A DNA stretch of 64,000 nt from Terriglobia bacterium (GTDB taxonomy: Bacteria > Acidobacteriota > Terriglobia > Terriglobales > Acidobacteriaceae): assembly GCA_020073165.1 (NCBI GenBank), contig JAIQFP010000021.1:1-64000 (forward strand). The letters run 5' to 3'. How positions within the stretch are numbered: position 1 is the first letter of the stretch; each line of letters opens with the position of its first letter. The position numbers were made by a program, and so were the translations under genes. Shown in pieces: positions 62,057-64,000 of this stretch. The notes beneath the pieces were generated by a model. The model was not told where the DNA came from. It made no database searches and was given only the letters and a program-made list of their open reading frames with translations.

Positions 62057-62641
62057 ATGACAAGCGGACGGGAGCGGCCAAAGGCGGGCGACAGCGCGAA
62101 GACGTGTTCAATGCCCACGACAATGACGCAGACTGATGCAGTCACCACTGAGGCTGTTGCCAGTGCTCAGTCTTCCCGTCTGCTCAGAGCGGGACCACCC
62201 AAGCTTGTCCAGAAGGGGACAAAACTCGATTTCGAGGGTAACATCTCAACCCTGTTGTCGGGGCTGTCTGAAACCTTTGGAACATCTGATGAAGACTTAA
62301 TCTGTACTCTCCTCGGCCAGGTTATCGACGCCGTCCCGAACAGGAAAACCGGGAGTAGGGAGGATTGGAATCCCGTCGTTGCTGCCCTTCATGGTATTCA
62401 CCCACAGGATGCGCTCGAAGGCTTGCTCGCGGTGCAGATGATTGCGGGGCACAACTTGGCAATGGAGTTTCTCAGGCGAGCGGCGCTAAAGGAACAGCCC
62501 ACCCCAGGTGTGGATCTCAACTTGAACCGGGCCACCAAATTATTGAGAACCTTCACTGCGCAAATCCTGACCTCGATGTCGCGCGACCGGTTCCGGGCCT
62601 CCGTTCCCGCTACCTCTTGGGTTGAGGCGGGTAGTTCTTGA
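62057..62641 (+). CDS. Mobile-type conserved unknown protein; 3' end altered
   Basis: A 194-residue protein. After a ~40-residue Ser/Thr-rich lead comes NISTLLSGLSETFGTSDEDL, then NPVVAALHGIHPQDALEGLL, AVQMIAGHNLAMEFLRRAAL and NRATKLLRTFTAQI. This set (two helical parts, a His-Asn-Leu-x-Met segment, and LxxTFxxQ near the end) is known to the annotator only as a conserved unknown found beside phage and recombinase genes. The last ~26 residues (LTSMSRDRFRASVPATSWV) are the antisense of the DUF4136 gene's 3' end, so the natural C-terminus seems lost where two segments joined near 62,600. The start ATG 62057 could also be 62,111. No function is known. Confidence 0.5.
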   Translation: MTSGRERPKAGDSAKTCSMPTTMTQTDAVTTEAVASAQSSRLLRAGPPKLVQKGTKLDFEGNISTLLSGLSETFGTSDEDLICTLLGQVIDAVPNRKTGSREDWNPVVAALHGIHPQDALEGLLAVQMIAGHNLAMEFLRRAALKEQPTPGVDLNLNRATKLLRTFTAQILTSMSRDRFRASVPATSWVEAGSS

Positions 62642-63134
62642 ACAATTTGGCCATTGCCTTTTGCAGATTCTTGTAGCTCTTGTCCGGATCCCTCTTCGGA
62701 TCGAGGGTCTTGGTGGCATCGCCGCGCCATACCAGTTGCTTTCGGGCAGGATCGTACATGTCGATCACCAGCTTCCCGACCGCAATCGTGCTGGTTTCGG
62801 CTTGCGCCATGCCGCCCATCCAGCGTGGACCCGTGCCCCACACATTCACAGTTTTCTCCTCGCTTACGGCCGCTTGGTACCCGACGTAAAGGTCGGCGCC
62901 CTTCTCGACTCTGGTGAGGCCCTTGTGTGCGAGTTGTTCATCGACGGTCCGCTTAATGTTTTGATCCATCAGTTGGTCCGTCACTGCACCGCCTTGGATG
63001 TCCACCCATTGATACGTCTTGTAGGCGGCAAAGTTCGCAACACGGTCGTAGTTGTAGTGAATGTCCTGGGCATAAGCGCCTGTGACTAGGCATAACAGAC
63101 CAAGGACTGCTGTTGTTCTCCACGCGAGCTTCAT
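62610..63134 (-). CDS. DUF4136-domain exported protein
   Basis: A 174-residue protein. ATG 63134 follows AAGGAGT by about 10 bases; the signal peptide is 1-22 (ends AYAQ), without lipobox Cys. DUF4136 features are VDNYDRVANFAAYKTYQWVD-like text (here HYNYDRVANFAAYKTYQW), NIKRTVDEQLAHKGLTRV, ADLYVGYQAAVSEEK and VGKLVIDMYDPARKQLVWRGDA. The family is common in the periplasm or outer membrane of Gram-negative bacteria; the function is unknown. The C-terminus LFKNYPPQPKR is slightly long. It follows the glycine-zipper protein gene by about 130 bases on the same strand, so the two may be expressed together. Confidence 0.85.
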   Translation of the reverse strand: MKLAWRTTAVLGLLCLVTGAYAQDIHYNYDRVANFAAYKTYQWVDIQGGAVTDQLMDQNIKRTVDEQLAHKGLTRVEKGADLYVGYQAAVSEEKTVNVWGTGPRWMGGMAQAETSTIAVGKLVIDMYDPARKQLVWRGDATKTLDPKRDPDKSYKNLQKAMAKLFKNYPPQPKR

Positions 63135-63262
63135 AGAAAAAGACTCCTTTCGTTCCGCCGCAATCCGATAGGGTAAGACGGAGGTTGTAGTCCTCACTCC
63201 GTTGCCAACACGGAGCAAGCCAAGACCCTGTATGAACAAGCCGAAGGCGTAAGGTACGTCAA

Positions 63263-63841
63263 TCACTTCACCACGTAACCCTTGGCCTCCATGCAGGCAC
63301 CAAACCCTTTCTTGAAGCCGTCGAGCTTCTGCTGGGTATCGGCCTTTGCTTGAGCCTGTTTCTGAGCTTGTTGCTGTTGCTGTTGCTGGGCCTGCATCTG
63401 GGCCTGCCTCTCCGCTCGTCGGGCCCTTGCACGACCTGTCATTGCCCCAGCGGCGGCGCCAGCTGCAGCCCCTTTACCAGCATCTCCGGCAATGGCTCCG
63501 ACGACCGCACCGGTGGCGGCTCCCCCTGCGGCTCCTTTCACACCTGCGCCGCGTGTGTCGGGCATGTTCGCCTGCGCCGGTGCCGGGGAGGCAGCCTGTT
63601 GCTGCGCCGTGAGAGCGGCTAACGGATCGAAGCCCGAATCCTGCTTCGCCCAGTCGTAGCAGGCCATTTCGTCCTGCTGCTGTTGTTCCTTGGCCTGATT
63701 CTTTGCCGGGAAGGTGTGCAGCCCGAGGTAGCTCGATATCGTTTTTTGTGGAGCAGCCTGAGGGGCCGACGCCGCGGGCTGTTGCGCTCCCGCTACCGTT
63801 ATAAGCACCAGAATAATCATGCCGATAAGTGTCGTTTTCAT
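63263..63841 (-). CDS. Exported glycine-zipper, Gln/Ala-rich protein
   Basis: A 192-residue protein. ATG 63841 begins a signal peptide (1-19, ends VAGAQ). The mature protein has an N-terminal helical segment with one Cys (KEQQQQDEMACYDWAKQ), a linker, then a glycine zipper: GAGVKGAAGGAATGAV, VGAIAGDAGKGAAAGAA, AGAMTGRARARR. A poly-Gln/Ala helix (QMQAQQQQQQQAQ) and GFKKGFGACMEAKGYVVK with the second Cys close it. Glycine zippers insert into or pack on membranes, and such proteins often join the outer membrane or cell envelope. Two Cys might form a disulfide. The start is preceded by AAGGGA. The same strand as the DUF4136 gene; common function unknown. Confidence 0.75.
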   Translation of the reverse strand: MKTTLIGMIILVLITVAGAQQPAASAPQAAPQKTISSYLGLHTFPAKNQAKEQQQQDEMACYDWAKQDSGFDPLAALTAQQQAASPAPAQANMPDTRGAGVKGAAGGAATGAVVGAIAGDAGKGAAAGAAAGAMTGRARARRAERQAQMQAQQQQQQQAQKQAQAKADTQQKLDGFKKGFGACMEAKGYVVK

Positions 63842-64000
63842 AGTTCTTGTTCCCTTCTGCTCAGCCAATTCGTCATTCAACCTTTTAGTCATTCGACCCT
63901 TACCTCCTTGGGCATCGCATAGCTCCCGTCAATCAATCTCTCGCTTTCACTCCGCCCTGCTTACCTTCTCGAAGTCCGGCAACAGCCAGCTCTTATCGAA
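63842..64000. other. Intergenic region at the window end
   Basis: Upstream region of the glycine-zipper gene; no gene or clear site is seen. Confidence 0.4.

Overview
The window reads as a chromosomal piece of an Acidobacteriota-like soil or sediment bacterium. The supporting features are an Oar-type TonB-dependent receptor with a carboxypeptidase-regulatory N-terminus, paired MacB-type permeases with no ATPase next to them, serine/threonine kinases fused to a transmembrane segment and enzymatic domains, a winged-helix/FlgO-like/TPR regulator, and many secreted FG-GAP, HAF and Ig-like repeat proteins. This assignment rests on gene content alone. The first ~1,010 bases are clearly richer in G+C and break off inside two genes at once (an acyltransferase on + and a Crp/Fnr regulator on -). 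That edge is probably an assembly chimera or a recombination junction.

Layout. 1-1,252: foreign-looking edge and junction. 1,253-2,062: non-coding stretch with a large inverted repeat. 2,063-20,243: a lone MttB-family methyltransferase, a kinase/PEGA/FGE/hydrolase fusion, a phospholipase C-like phosphoesterase, a TPR regulator, a giant repeat protein, a PilZ protein, a SAM methyltransferase and an Arg-Asp-rich secreted protein. 20,244-26,612: a repeat-rich mobile region with four copies of a degenerate intergenic repeat, a tyrosine-recombinase scrap, a frameshifted Tat-signal TIM-barrel gene, and an intact IS1595-type transposon (24-bp inverted repeats, 8-bp target duplication) carrying a proteasome/HslV-like Ntn-hydrolase.

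26,715-43,730: a carbohydrate-utilisation locus. TonB receptor, GH2 enzyme and two permeases lie on -; an amidohydrolase and a GH36-like lipoprotein lie on +; a convergent operon encodes a DeoR-family regulator, SIS-domain protein, PfkB kinase, TIM-barrel hydrolase and YjbQ. The promoter regions of the receptor gene and of the regulator gene share an AACGAAAG-type motif placed between the -35 and -10 elements, which suggests one repressor controls both arms.

43,937-53,342: an NTF2-like protein, an operon of an RsbRD-N-like sensor, a Clp-type AAA+ ATPase and a lone receiver, an FG-GAP protein, a small zinc-type protein, adhE followed at once by a STAS-domain gene, and ribosomal protein S1. 53,343-64,000: accessory DNA with a remnant of a tRNA-Asn 3' end, three unknown genes, a frameshifted sialidase-like/VWD protein, an SNase-like protein, a two-gene radical SAM/SPASM locus that may be a peptide-maturation system, a serine-recombinase fragment fused to a membrane protein, further mobile-type unknown genes, and two secreted proteins (DUF4136 and glycine-zipper).
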